From Caloramator sp. E03 (lineage in GTDB: Bacteria; Bacillota; Clostridia; Clostridiales; Caloramatoraceae): a stretch of 64,000 nt of DNA. Position numbers and translations under genes: made by a program. This document shows positions 45,817 to 55,127 of the stretch, piece after piece; positions within the stretch are counted from its first letter, which is position 1; each line of letters opens with the position of its first letter. The DNA lies in assembly GCF_006016075.1 (NCBI RefSeq), contig NZ_CP040093.1:2769501-2833500 (forward strand), in the 5' to 3' direction. The notes below the pieces were generated by a model. The model searched no databases. It saw only the letters and a list, made by a program, of their open reading frames with translations, and had not been told where the DNA came from.

Positions 45817-47148
45817 GTGATAAATGATTATATTAATATATTTCGTGAGTTAGTAAAGGCATATAACGAAGGCAATTTAAAAGAGAAATATAATCAGCTT
45901 ATAGAAAATGCTAAAGATGATAATGCAAAAAAATATGTTTTTGCAGCAATGGGTTTAGATTATATAGAAAACGCTTCCTTTGAGGATATTAAAAAAGCAA
46001 TGGATATGAAAAAAATGAAAGGTAAGATAGTAGTAAGAGTAGGCAACTGTGGAACTAGATGTATAGATGAGGATGGATTAACTTCATGTCAAAAATCATG
46101 TCCGTTTAATGCTATTGATGTATTACTTGATAAGAATACTGTTGTTATAAATGATAAATGTACTGATTGCGGTAACTGTATAGCTGCCTGTGATATAGGA
46201 AATTTAATCGATAAAATTGAGTTTTTACCATTAGCTGAATATCTTAATAGTAAAGAGGATGTATATGCAATTGTTGCCCCAGCATACATTGGACAGTTTG
46301 GGAAGGATGTAACCCCTGGAAAATTAAGAAAGGCTTTAAAAGCCATAGGTTTTAAAGACATGATTGAAGTTGCATTATTTGCTGATATATTAACGCTTAA
46401 GGAAGCTGTTGAATTTAATAAGCATGTACATAGACAGAAGGATTTCATGATTACAAGCTGCTGCTGTCCAATGTGGGTTGCAATGATTAAAAAGTTATAT
46501 GCTGACCTTGTTCCTCATGTAGCACCATCAGTTTCACCGATGATTGCTAATGGACGTACTATAAAAAAATTATATAATAATGCAAAGGTAGTATTTATAG
46601 GCCCATGTGTTGCCAAAAAAGCCGAAGCTAAGGAAAAAGATATTAGTGATGCGGTGGATTTTGTATTAACATTTAAAGAGCTTAAGGAGATATTTGATAT
46701 ATTAAAAATAAAACCTGAAGATTTTTGTGAAGATGAGGGTGAGCATGCATCAAGAGCAGGAAGAATATATGCATATACAGGAGGAGTAAGCAGAGCAGTT
46801 TATGATACTGTAAATAAACTTTTCCCAGATAGAAGTATAAAAGTAAAAGCAGTTCAAGGGAATGGAGTTAAGGAATGTAAAGAAATGCTTCAGAGAATAT
46901 TGAATGGTGAGATTGATGCAAATTTTTTGGAAGGTATGGGCTGTGTTGGAGGATGTGTTGGGGGGCCAAAGGCAATATTAAACAAAGATGAAGGAAAAGA
47001 AAATGTGAAAAAATATGGAAGTTCAACAGATATGATAACTCCTATTGATAACCCTTGTGTATATAATATACTAAACCAACTGGGTATTGATAATATATTA
47101 GATATTGCTGACGAGGAAAAAGGACAAATATTTGAAAGGAATTTTTAA
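45817..47148 (+). CDS. [FeFe]-hydrogenase-like protein with two 4Fe-4S clusters and variant H-cluster loops
   Basis: The 443-residue protein has two ferredoxin motifs (CGTRC with CQKSCPFNA, and CTDCGNCIAACDIGN, about 78-128) and an H-cluster-type domain. Loop 1 is TSCCCPMW, with Cys replacing the usual Ser before CCP. Loop 2 is GPCVAKKAE, keeping the cluster Cys and the proton-path Glu but with Gly for the usual Met. Loop 3 is GMGCVGGCVGG. The cluster-binding cysteines are all present. It is shorter than HydA and resembles group C/D enzymes, which may be sensory or H2-oxidising. No maturation genes are nearby. Confidence 0.85.
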   Translation: MINDYINIFRELVKAYNEGNLKEKYNQLIENAKDDNAKKYVFAAMGLDYIENASFEDIKKAMDMKKMKGKIVVRVGNCGTRCIDEDGLTSCQKSCPFNAIDVLLDKNTVVINDKCTDCGNCIAACDIGNLIDKIEFLPLAEYLNSKEDVYAIVAPAYIGQFGKDVTPGKLRKALKAIGFKDMIEVALFADILTLKEAVEFNKHVHRQKDFMITSCCCPMWVAMIKKLYADLVPHVAPSVSPMIANGRTIKKLYNNAKVVFIGPCVAKKAEAKEKDISDAVDFVLTFKELKEIFDILKIKPEDFCEDEGEHASRAGRIYAYTGGVSRAVYDTVNKLFPDRSIKVKAVQGNGVKECKEMLQRILNGEIDANFLEGMGCVGGCVGGPKAILNKDEGKENVKKYGSSTDMITPIDNPCVYNILNQLGIDNILDIADEEKGQIFERNF

Positions 47149-47155
47149 ATTTATT

Positions 47156-47692
47156 TCAAATAAGTCCCTTTTCCCTTTTTATTTCCTCAAGGCTCTTTGA
47201 TGTTGCTAAGTTTTTATCTATTTTAAGCTTTTCAAGTAAATCAAATATATCTTTTTCACATTGTGCTTCAATTTCAATATATGGATAAGGAAATACATCT
47301 TTATCCCAAGTATCGAATTCAACGATTGCATTGTCTATTAAATAGCTTTCACGAAGCTTGTTTTCTTGTTTTAAATAGGAGAGTTTAATAGAGTCTAAAA
47401 AAAGCTTGCACTCTTGAAAGTCAGATACTTCAAATTCATGTTCTTCACAACTTCTATATTTACCTTGGAATAATAATTTTTTTACACAAAGCACAGTTTT
47501 GTGGCTATTATTTAATAGATTATGAATTTTTCTTATCCTAATATATCCTTTTGTTTCATTCACATTGTCTGGAAGCTTATAATAAAAGTTTTCCTGGTAT
47601 TCTTTCTTAATTAAATTTCCTCCTAATGATATGATATCTTTTTTTGTTTTCTCTATATCAATTCCAAGAACTTTTACTTCAATTTCTTTCAT
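47156..47692 (-). CDS. CYTH domain protein (class IV adenylate cyclase / thiamine triphosphatase fold)
   Basis: The 178-residue protein begins with the CYTH signature ExExK as EIEVKV (residues 3-8). RIRK, CVKKLLF and the final EIEA acidic pair, which bind triphosphate and metal in the tunnel fold, are also present. Members hydrolyse inorganic or organic triphosphates or make cAMP. Which applies is unknown. AGGAGGA precedes the ATG on the minus strand. It converges on the hydrogenase-like gene with 7 bases between stops. Confidence 0.88.
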   Translation of the reverse strand: MKEIEVKVLGIDIEKTKKDIISLGGNLIKKEYQENFYYKLPDNVNETKGYIRIRKIHNLLNNSHKTVLCVKKLLFQGKYRSCEEHEFEVSDFQECKLFLDSIKLSYLKQENKLRESYLIDNAIVEFDTWDKDVFPYPYIEIEAQCEKDIFDLLEKLKIDKNLATSKSLEEIKREKGLI

Positions 47693-47836
47693 ATTCTTCC
47701 TCCTATATTGTTAAAATATAATATCTATTATAACAAAAAAAATAATTTCTTTGTAAAATCTTTATAATATAAATTTAATAATGTAAAATATCAATATATG
47801 AAGAAATTATATTAAATTTGTAAAAGAGGCTTATAT

Positions 47837-48694
47837 ATGTTTGGATATGTATTACCTTTTAAACCTGAGCTTAAAATAAAAGAGTATAATATATTTAAAT
47901 CATATTATTGTGGTGTATGCAGAGCAATTGGAGATAAATCTATTATTTCTCGCTTTGCACTAACTTATGATATGACTTTCTTATCATTATTATTATCATC
48001 AATATATGAAGATGAGCAAATATTCAGAAAGAGGTTTTGCTTTTATAAAATGAGAAATGTTGTTCTAGCAGAACCTAATTTATATATAAAATATGCAGCT
48101 GATATGAACATAATTTTATATAATAGGAAACTAATAGATAATTATTTAGATACAAAAAATCCGATTTACATTTTATTATCTAATATGTTAAAATCTAAAC
48201 AATATGCAGATATTGTAAATGAAAAAATTCAAAGAATTGATAATCAGCTAAATGAGCTTAGAAAACTTGAAAGGCTAAAATGTAACAGTATTGATGAAGT
48301 AGGGCACTGTTTTGCAAATATAACAGCAGAGATTTTTTCGATATATGATGATAAATATAATAAAATATTAAGGCAGTTCGGCTATAACATTGGTAAGTGG
48401 ATATATACTATTGATGCATTTGACGACATTGAAAAGGATATAAAAAATAATAATTATAATCCCTGTATCTATAAATTTAATTATAAAGGTAACGATCCAA
48501 AGAAATTTAAAATGAGTATTAAGGAAAACATAGAATTTACTCTTTTTATGTGTTTAAATGAGATATCAAAAGCCTTTGAGCTTTTAGAATTAAAAAGAAA
48601 TAGAGGAATAATTGAAAATATAGTATATATAGGTCTTGAACGTAAAACTATGAATATAATTGAAGGAGGATGTAATTGTGAGAAATCCTTATGA
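47837..48694 (+). CDS. DUF5685 family protein
   Basis: The 285-residue protein starts [18 protein letters not shown], followed by [10 protein letters not shown] with a CxxC pair near 29-32. The central helical part ends in [19 protein letters not shown], and the tail has CNCE. This pattern resembles the clostridial DUF5685 group, sometimes likened to prenyltransferase-like helical folds. Function is unknown. The overlapping DnaJ-domain gene suggests a chaperone-linked role. AGAGG is the ribosome-binding site. Confidence 0.78.
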   Translation: MFGYVLPFKPELKIKEYNIFKSYYCGVCRAIGDKSIISRFALTYDMTFLSLLLSSIYEDEQIFRKRFCFYKMRNVVLAEPNLYIKYAADMNIILYNRKLIDNYLDTKNPIYILLSNMLKSKQYADIVNEKIQRIDNQLNELRKLERLKCNSIDEVGHCFANITAEIFSIYDDKYNKILRQFGYNIGKWIYTIDAFDDIEKDIKNNNYNPCIYKFNYKGNDPKKFKMSIKENIEFTLFMCLNEISKAFELLELKRNRGIIENIVYIGLERKTMNIIEGGCNCEKSL

Positions 48695-49289
48695 AGTATT
48701 AGGGGTAAAGGAAGGAGCTACAAAAGAAGAAATAAAACAGGCATATAGAGAACTTGTAAAGAAATATCATCCTGATAAGTATGCAGATAATCCTTTAAGA
48801 GAACTTGCAGAAGAAAAGATGAGGGAAATAAATGAAGCTTATGATTATCTTATGAGAAACGAAGCAGGAAGTTACAATAGTACAAGTGAAAATTATAGAT
48901 ATAGAAGTTATAATGAAAATAATTATGATGATTTTAATAGAGTTAGAACTTTTATAGAAATGAACAATATAAGGGCTGCAGAGGAAGAATTATCACGAAT
49001 AAGGGTAAGAAATGCAGAATGGTATTATTTAAGAGGAATAATATATATGAAAAAAGGATGGTATAGTGAAGGATACGAAGATTTACAAAGGGCTGTACTT
49101 ATGGATCCTACAAATATCGAATATAAACAGACTCTAAATAGGTTCATGGAAGCTAATAGAAATTATAGAAGCTATTCATATAAACAAAGAGGAGGGGCAG
49201 ATCCTGATCTTTGTTCTATTTGTACATGCCTTTTTTGTAGTGACCAGTGCTGTGAATGTATGGGTGGGGATTTAATAAACTGTTGTTAG
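48678..49289 (+). CDS. J-domain protein with cysteine-rich C-terminus
   Basis: Residues 1-67 are a J domain ([22 protein letters not shown] with the HPD motif), which stimulates DnaK. A TPR-like helical pair follows ([29 protein letters not shown]). The last 25 residues carry nine cysteines ([18 protein letters not shown]), unlike the zinc fingers of DnaJ. GTG 48678 is 8 bases after AGGAGG; TTG 48660 would lie before it. It overlaps DUF5685 by 17 bases, and such pairs recur in clostridia. Confidence 0.85.
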   Translation: MRNPYEVLGVKEGATKEEIKQAYRELVKKYHPDKYADNPLRELAEEKMREINEAYDYLMRNEAGSYNSTSENYRYRSYNENNYDDFNRVRTFIEMNNIRAAEEELSRIRVRNAEWYYLRGIIYMKKGWYSEGYEDLQRAVLMDPTNIEYKQTLNRFMEANRNYRSYSYKQRGGADPDLCSICTCLFCSDQCCECMGGDLINCC

Positions 49290-49298
49290 GAGGCTAAC

Positions 49299-49799
49299 AT
49301 GTTAAAATCAAAGAATATGAGCATATCTGGAATTACAGTTTCTTTAATAATAATTAGCCTGTATGCTGGTACTATATTAAAGAGCAATAAAATATTTTTT
49401 ATTGCTCTTGCCACATACTTTGAAGCCATACCAATTATTAGATGCGGGATAAAAACAGGCATTCTGTCATATATTGCCTCATCATTACTTGCTATAATAT
49501 TGATTCCCAATAAAATTTATGCGTTAATATTTATAACTATTGGAGTATATCCTTTTAGCAAGCTTTTTTTTGAAAGATTTAATACTTTTTTTGAATTCCT
49601 CCTTAAATATTTATGGTTTAATGTTACTTGCATTATTATTTATACTTTTTTAACAAAATATATAATGATAAATGATATATTGATAAGAAATAGGGAAACA
49701 ATATTAATAATGGTTTTGCAATTTATATTTTTTGTTTATGATTATGTATTTACAAGATTTATTATTTTTATTAATTACAGGATATTAAAAGGAGAGTGA
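49299..49799 (+). CDS. Predicted integral membrane protein, unknown
   Basis: The 166-residue protein consists of five or six hydrophobic segments with short basic loops; no soluble domain is seen. The compact all-helical form recalls S components or small regulatory membrane proteins, but no motif decides it. TTAGGAGG precedes the ATG, 10 bases after the J-domain gene, so it is probably in the same operon. It is followed by the TM1266-type gene after 4 bases. Confidence 0.65.
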   Translation: MLKSKNMSISGITVSLIIISLYAGTILKSNKIFFIALATYFEAIPIIRCGIKTGILSYIASSLLAIILIPNKIYALIFITIGVYPFSKLFFERFNTFFEFLLKYLWFNVTCIIIYTFLTKYIMINDILIRNRETILIMVLQFIFFVYDYVFTRFIIFINYRILKGE

Positions 49800-49803
49800 T
49801 TTT

Positions 49804-50052
49804 GTGGAGATTACAATTATGGCAATAGTAGTTGAACATAGAAATAATAGTGCACCAAAGGTTCAAGAGATATTAACTAAATACGGATGTATAATTAAAG
49901 TAAGGCTTGGGCTTCATGAATCTGCCAAAGAGAATTGTTCCGAAAGAGGGCTTATACTTCTTGAACTTGAAGGAAGGGAAGAAGAAATTGAAAAATTAAA
50001 AAATGAGCTTATGGGTATTGGAAGCATAAGAGTAAACACTATGAAGGTATGA
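49804..50052 (+). CDS. TM1266-type putative iron-only hydrogenase system regulator
   Basis: The 82-residue ACT/NikR-like protein reads IMAIVVEHRNNSAPKVQEIL, then IIKVRLGLHE and GLILLELEGREEEIEKLKNEL, ending IGSIRVNTMKV, given here in parts. It resembles the TM1266 family found beside [FeFe]-hydrogenase maturation genes in many Firmicutes and Thermotogae. Here the hydrogenase-like gene is 2.7 kb upstream, with other genes between. It starts at GTG, with GGAGAG upstream. Confidence 0.78.
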   Translation: MEITIMAIVVEHRNNSAPKVQEILTKYGCIIKVRLGLHESAKENCSERGLILLELEGREEEIEKLKNELMGIGSIRVNTMKV

Positions 50053-50069
50053 TTAAATCATACCTTTTT
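50044..50069 (+). terminator. Possible terminator or attenuator hairpin at the end of the TM1266-type gene
   Basis: AAGGTATGATT (50044-50054) and AATCATACCTT (50056-50066) are exact complements that overlap the stop codon, followed by TTT. The next ribosome-binding site starts right after it. Confidence 0.6.
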
Positions 50070-50081
50070 GGAGGAATAATT

Positions 50082-50578
50082 ATGGACAAGTTTTACGAAC
50101 AACTTTTAACAACAAAAAAAAATATTGTGTATATATTTTTAAATATTTTAATGTATATATCAGCAATCATAATTATATTATCTTTAATATTTTCTATTTT
50201 AACTTTTAACTTTGCATATTTTATTATATCAGCTATAATTTTATTATTGCTGCCTATTATAAGGTATTTAAGAGATAACCAGTATAAAGAATTTGAGTAT
50301 ATATTTACAAATGGCAATTTGCAGATAGATATAATATATAATAAAAAAGAAGAAAAACAATAATAGATAAAGAAATTAGAGAATTTGAAACTTATGGGAA
50401 AATAAATGATATTAAATTAGATAATAAAACAAATAAAATATATTGCATACCCTGGGATAATAAAAATGATGTTTATGTTTTAATTACTAATGAAAATCCA
50501 AAAAAAGCATTATATATAGCTCCAGATAGTGAAATGCTTAAATTGATAAATCCTTATTTTTCTTTTGGAAGAAGATAA
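50082..50578 (+). pseudogene. DUF6106-like membrane protein, frameshifted near 50343-50348
   Basis: Residues 1-82 (MDKFYEQLLTTKKNIVYIF, two membrane segments, then EYIFTNGNLQIDIIYNKK) are in frame with a GGAGG-preceded ATG 50082 and stop at 50361-50363. In the -1 frame the protein continues without a break: RRKTIIDKEIREFETYG, IYCIPWDNKND, YVLITNENP, ending at 50576-50578. The joined product of about 165 residues resembles, from memory, the DUF6106 group. The junction is an A6 run followed by GAAG. One missing A would explain it; error, mutation and slippage are all possible. Confidence 0.72.
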
Positions 50579-50633
50579 AACTTATTAAAAAGATATTAGT
50601 TGTTTGTTTTATGATATACAAAGGGGGTTAGGT

Positions 50634-51809
50634 ATGAAAAAGATATTATTTATTTTAATTCCATTTTTGCTTATTTTCGGCCTTGGGGTTGGTTCATATT
50701 ATTATATAAACAATAAAATATACATTCCGACTCCACAGAATTTTTTTACAAGTGAAAAAGAAAAAAATGATGCTAAATATGATGAAGAACACGGTATAAT
50801 AAATGTGCTATTAATTGGTGTTGATAGTAGAAGTAAGTATGAGGATGCAAGAACAGATTCAATGATTTTAGCAACTCTTGATTTAAATAATAAAAAGATT
50901 AAGTTGACTTCTTTTATGAGAGATATGTATGTTCCTATACCTAACCATGGATTAAATAGGATAAACAGTGCTTTTTTCTTTGGGGGACCAGAACTTCTTA
51001 TAAAAACAATAAATCAAGATTTTAATCTTAATATACAATATTATGTTTCTATTGATTTTAAGGCATTTCAAAATGTAGTTGATACCCTTGGAGGTATAGA
51101 CATTGAAATAAAGGATTATGAGGTAGAGCAGCTTAATTACTATATAAAAGAAGCAAATTGGAACAATCCTATATATATAAAAGGGGCAGGCTATCAGCAT
51201 CTTAATGGCCAGCAGGTTCTTTCATACTGCCGAATAAGGAAAGTTGGAAACGGTGATTATGAAAGAACTGAAAGGCAAAGAAAAGTACTGTCTTTACTTG
51301 CAGAAAAAGCAAAAAACATGGGTATTTTAAAGTTTCCGGAACTTTTTTCTTCAATACTTCCAAATATAAAAACAAATATCCCAACTTCAAAACTTATGAG
51401 TTTTGCCTATTCTACTTTGAAGATGGGTAATACTTCTATTGAAAGCATTAGAATACCAGTAGATGGAACCTTTGAGAGCATGATAGTAAATGGTATGGAT
51501 GTGCTCGTACCTGATTTAGAAAAGAACATAAAATATTTAGATAGATTTATTTTTTCAATTGGTACAGCTGATTCTTCTAATATGCCTGTATATATGATAA
51601 ATAATTTCCATTTAGAAGATGAACCGGTTGATAAACGTGGTAAAAATAAAAATATAATAAAAATAGAAATACCTGCCGATGCTATAAGAAATAATTCCGA
51701 AAATACCCAAGAAGTTGGAAATTATGATCAGAATGAGGAAGATAATAATCAGTATCCTAATATTGATGAATTAAATGAAAATATAGAAAACGCACCAGCA
51801 ACTCCATAA
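50634..51809 (+). CDS. LytR-CpsA-Psr (LCP) family protein
   Basis: LCP enzymes attach teichoic acids or capsular polymers to peptidoglycan outside the membrane. The 391-residue protein has an N-terminal membrane segment (about 3-23) and the LCP domain (about 57-210): INVLLIGVDSR, ARTDSMILATLD, SFMRDMYVPIPNHG, LNGQQVLSYCRIRKV and DYERTERQRKVL. The catalytic arginines and aspartates are present. The tail is acidic and Asn-rich. ATG 50634 follows AGGGGG. No glycan genes are adjacent. Confidence 0.92.
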   Translation: MKKILFILIPFLLIFGLGVGSYYYINNKIYIPTPQNFFTSEKEKNDAKYDEEHGIINVLLIGVDSRSKYEDARTDSMILATLDLNNKKIKLTSFMRDMYVPIPNHGLNRINSAFFFGGPELLIKTINQDFNLNIQYYVSIDFKAFQNVVDTLGGIDIEIKDYEVEQLNYYIKEANWNNPIYIKGAGYQHLNGQQVLSYCRIRKVGNGDYERTERQRKVLSLLAEKAKNMGILKFPELFSSILPNIKTNIPTSKLMSFAYSTLKMGNTSIESIRIPVDGTFESMIVNGMDVLVPDLEKNIKYLDRFIFSIGTADSSNMPVYMINNFHLEDEPVDKRGKNKNIIKIEIPADAIRNNSENTQEVGNYDQNEEDNNQYPNIDELNENIENAPATP

Positions 51810-51853
51810 AAAAGCGGAATTTAAAATGATTATATCTACTTTGGAGGTTGAGT

Positions 51854-52789
51854 ATGGAAAAACAGAATATACTCATTGTAGAAGACAGCAGGTTTCATGG
51901 GGCTATTACGAAGGATATATTAACAAAAAATGGATATGAGGCTATATGGGCTATGTCGGCTGAAGAGGCTATGAAACTTAATGATTTTGATAAATATGAT
52001 TTGGTATTACTTGATGTAATGCTCCCAGGAATTAATGGATATGAATTTTGCGAAATAATTAAGAATAGAAATCCTCTAATACCTGTTATAATGTTAACTT
52101 CAATGGAAGATGAAAAAAGTATGGTAACAGCGCTTGAATCAGGAGCTGATGATTATATAAAAAAGCCTTACAGTATCAAAGAGCTTCTTGCAAGGATGAA
52201 GGTTCAACTTAGAACAAGAAAATTACAAACAGAACTAATAAAAAAGAATGAAGAACTTCAGAAGGCTTATGAGACTATTAAAAAATTATCAATTACGGAT
52301 GTATTAACAGGAGTTTATAATAGGGGGTATATAAAAGAGTATATTGAAAAACTATTAGAAAGTCGTAAAAATAGTAATATTGAACTTGCATGTGGTATGA
52401 TAGATATAGATAACTTTAAGAATGTAAATGATACTTATGGTCACCTTACAGGGGATATAGTTTTAAAAAGCGTTGGATTAATATGTAAGCAGTGCGTGGG
52501 AGATAACGGTAAGGTGATAAGATTTGGAGGGGAAGAATTTCTTATAATAATTGATAAGAATTTAGATAAAACAGAAGAAATTGCAGAAAAAATAAGATAT
52601 TGGTGTGAAAAGGATAGGTGTTGTGGATTTACTTATACTGTAAGCATAGGTTTAAGTATTTTTAAAGCAGATACAAATAATCTATTTAAAGATTTAGAAG
52701 ATGGAATAAAAGAGGCTGATAAACTGCTTTATATATCAAAAAATATGGGGAAAAACAAAGTTACCCTAAATAAGGGTTATAATTTATAG
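51854..52789 (+). CDS. Response regulator with GGDEF diguanylate cyclase domain (PleD-like)
   Basis: Residues 1-120 are a receiver with the phosphoacceptor in LVLLDVMLPG (about residue 53), EDS near 9-11 and KKP near 102. A short coiled linker leads to a GGDEF domain (about 145-305) with the active-site loop RFGGEEF and DIDNFKNVNDTYGH. It should make cyclic di-GMP when phosphorylated. The inhibitory RxxD site before GGEEF is absent. No sensor kinase lies nearby. TTGGAGG precedes ATG 51854. Confidence 0.93.
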   Translation: MEKQNILIVEDSRFHGAITKDILTKNGYEAIWAMSAEEAMKLNDFDKYDLVLLDVMLPGINGYEFCEIIKNRNPLIPVIMLTSMEDEKSMVTALESGADDYIKKPYSIKELLARMKVQLRTRKLQTELIKKNEELQKAYETIKKLSITDVLTGVYNRGYIKEYIEKLLESRKNSNIELACGMIDIDNFKNVNDTYGHLTGDIVLKSVGLICKQCVGDNGKVIRFGGEEFLIIIDKNLDKTEEIAEKIRYWCEKDRCCGFTYTVSIGLSIFKADTNNLFKDLEDGIKEADKLLYISKNMGKNKVTLNKGYNL

Positions 52790-52807
52790 TATGTGCGCCT
52801 AAATGAT

Positions 52808-52840
52808 ATAAAAGGCAATGCATTTTGCATTGCCTTTTAT
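52808..52840. terminator. Bidirectional terminator, perfect 15-pair stem
   Basis: Arms 52808-52822 and 52826-52840 are exact complements around TTT, with A/T flanks. It serves the GGDEF gene and the convergent aldolase gene. Confidence 0.9.
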
Positions 52841-52842
52841 AA

Positions 52843-53775
<933 letters not shown>

Positions 53776-53845
53776 TTATAATCCTCCTTTAATATTTATT
53801 TTATGATTTAAGACTACAGTTTTTAAAATGCAGTCTCTAATGGAC

Positions 53846-53873
53846 ATATTTAGTCCCACTGGGACATAAATAT
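53846..53873 (-). promoter_or_regulatory. Palindrome at the start of the fba transcript (operator or 5' hairpin)
   Basis: ATATTTAGTCCCA (53846-53858) and TGGGACATAAATAT (53860-53873) are inverted repeats with one extra base. Relative to the predicted promoter this lies at about +3 to +30. It could be a repressor site at the start point or a stabilising hairpin at the mRNA 5' end, as known for some glycolytic genes. Confidence 0.6.
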
Positions 53874-53882
53874 TACAATACA

Positions 53883-53910
53883 ATTATATAATATTTTAAA
53901 GATAATGCAA
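53883..53910 (-). promoter_or_regulatory. Promoter of fba
   Basis: On the minus strand, TTGCAT (53910-53905) and TATAAT (53888-53883) are 16 bases apart. Confidence 0.65.
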
Positions 53911-54303
53911 CTAAAATATATTTTCTAGTGATATTTTTTCCATCTTAGGTATATGGCTTATGTAATGTTTTAGACTTTCCAGTGAAGCAAGGGCATCGGC
54001 TTTTTCCTTTGTATCTATAAATTCTTTTGCGGTTTTTAATGAAACTGTTATATTATCTATTTCATGATGATTAGTTATTAGTGCCCATATTTCTTCTATT
54101 TTGTTCCACTCCTTAGATGCACTTTCAATTGAACTTTTAGCTTTATTCCATTGGTCGGATTTAATAAAATTTTCAGTATTATTTATATTTTTAAGAATAA
54201 GGTTACTTGTATTGCGAAGATATATATATATAATCACTTCTAATATAATTATAGCAGTTAATATTGATAATGAGAAAATTATTATTGATTTTTCATTCCT
54301 CAT
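53911..54303 (-). CDS. DUF4363 family protein
   Basis: This 130-residue protein has a membrane segment (about 7-27) and an extracytoplasmic helical domain with WNKAKSSIESASKEWNKIEEIW (shown in parts as WNKAKSSIES and KEWNKIEEIW) and the KEKADALASLESLKHYI helix. This is typical of DUF4363, usually found next to DUF421 genes, as here. No function is established. ATG 54303 follows AAAGGAGG and overlaps the DUF421 gene by 11 bases. Confidence 0.85.
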   Translation of the reverse strand: MRNEKSIIIFSLSILTAIIILEVIIYIYLRNTSNLILKNINNTENFIKSDQWNKAKSSIESASKEWNKIEEIWALITNHHEIDNITVSLKTAKEFIDTKEKADALASLESLKHYISHIPKMEKISLENIF

Positions 54304-54973
54304 TTTTCGACCTCCTTTGTATAAAAAATTCTCCTTTTGTATCAAACATGGCAATAAAAACATCTTCTATTTTGTCTATTTTGTTTTCTTTTAATATTTT
54401 GTTTAACCAATTCATATCATAGCCAGAGATTTTTAAGTTTTTAGTATTTAAAACCCCATCTAATATTATACTTATTGGCAATTTAATTTCAGAATCCTTT
54501 ATATTTAAATCTTCCTTTGTAGCTGGTGCTTTATTTGATTTTGGGATGATACTTAATTTACCATTGGTTTCAAGTATAGCATATTCAATATCTGATATAT
54601 TAAAATAGCCTAATATTCTAATCTCTTCTAAAAGATCGGTTAAAGTAAATCTTTGCTTCCTCATTTCTGACTCAATAACTTTTCCGTTTTTTATTAGTAT
54701 ACTTGGAGAGCCACAAACTATCTTTCTTATTCCTTCGATTTTTAGAGATAATAGGGATATAATAATTTCAAGGAGCATTAAAGTAAAAATAGGTATTATA
54801 CCGTTTCTTAAAGGTATTCCAGTATCTTGCATTGGCACGGCAGCAAGTTCTGATAGCATAATAGCTATTACAAGTTCAAAGGGTTGAAGCTCACCAATTT
54901 GTCTTTTACCCATAATTCTCATTACAAAAACAACAAAAGTGTAAAGAATAATTGTTCTTATAAATACAACCAC
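54293..54973 (-). CDS. DUF421 (YetF-like) membrane protein
   Basis: The 226-residue protein has three N-terminal hydrophobic segments with the family motif MRIMGKRQIGELQPFELVI near residue 18 (seen as GKRQIGELQPFE). Two small cytosolic domains follow (GSPSILIKNGKV, RKQRFTLTDLLEEIR). YetF/YrbG-type proteins are thought to act at the membrane in spore or stress settings. GTG 54973 has GAGGTGG 6 bases upstream. It is paired with DUF4363. Confidence 0.87.
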   Translation of the reverse strand: MVVFIRTIILYTFVVFVMRIMGKRQIGELQPFELVIAIMLSELAAVPMQDTGIPLRNGIIPIFTLMLLEIIISLLSLKIEGIRKIVCGSPSILIKNGKVIESEMRKQRFTLTDLLEEIRILGYFNISDIEYAILETNGKLSIIPKSNKAPATKEDLNIKDSEIKLPISIILDGVLNTKNLKISGYDMNWLNKILKENKIDKIEDVFIAMFDTKGEFFIQRRSKNEE

Positions 54974-55060
54974 GTAAAACCACCTCGGATTTAGTATCTC
55001 TTATATTTTTGCACATTATATATTGAATAAAATTATAAAGATATATTCTTATCTTTCCTC

Positions 55061-55089
55061 TTGTTATAACTTTTTATTAAAGGTATAAT
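55061..55089 (+). promoter_or_regulatory. Promoter of the SMI1-like gene and gltX
   Basis: TTGTTA (55061-55066) and TATAAT (55084-55089) are 17 bases apart, 39 bases before the ATG. Confidence 0.7.
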
Positions 55090-55127
55090 TTCAAATAGTT
55101 AGTAAAAATTTAGAAAGGAAACGACCT

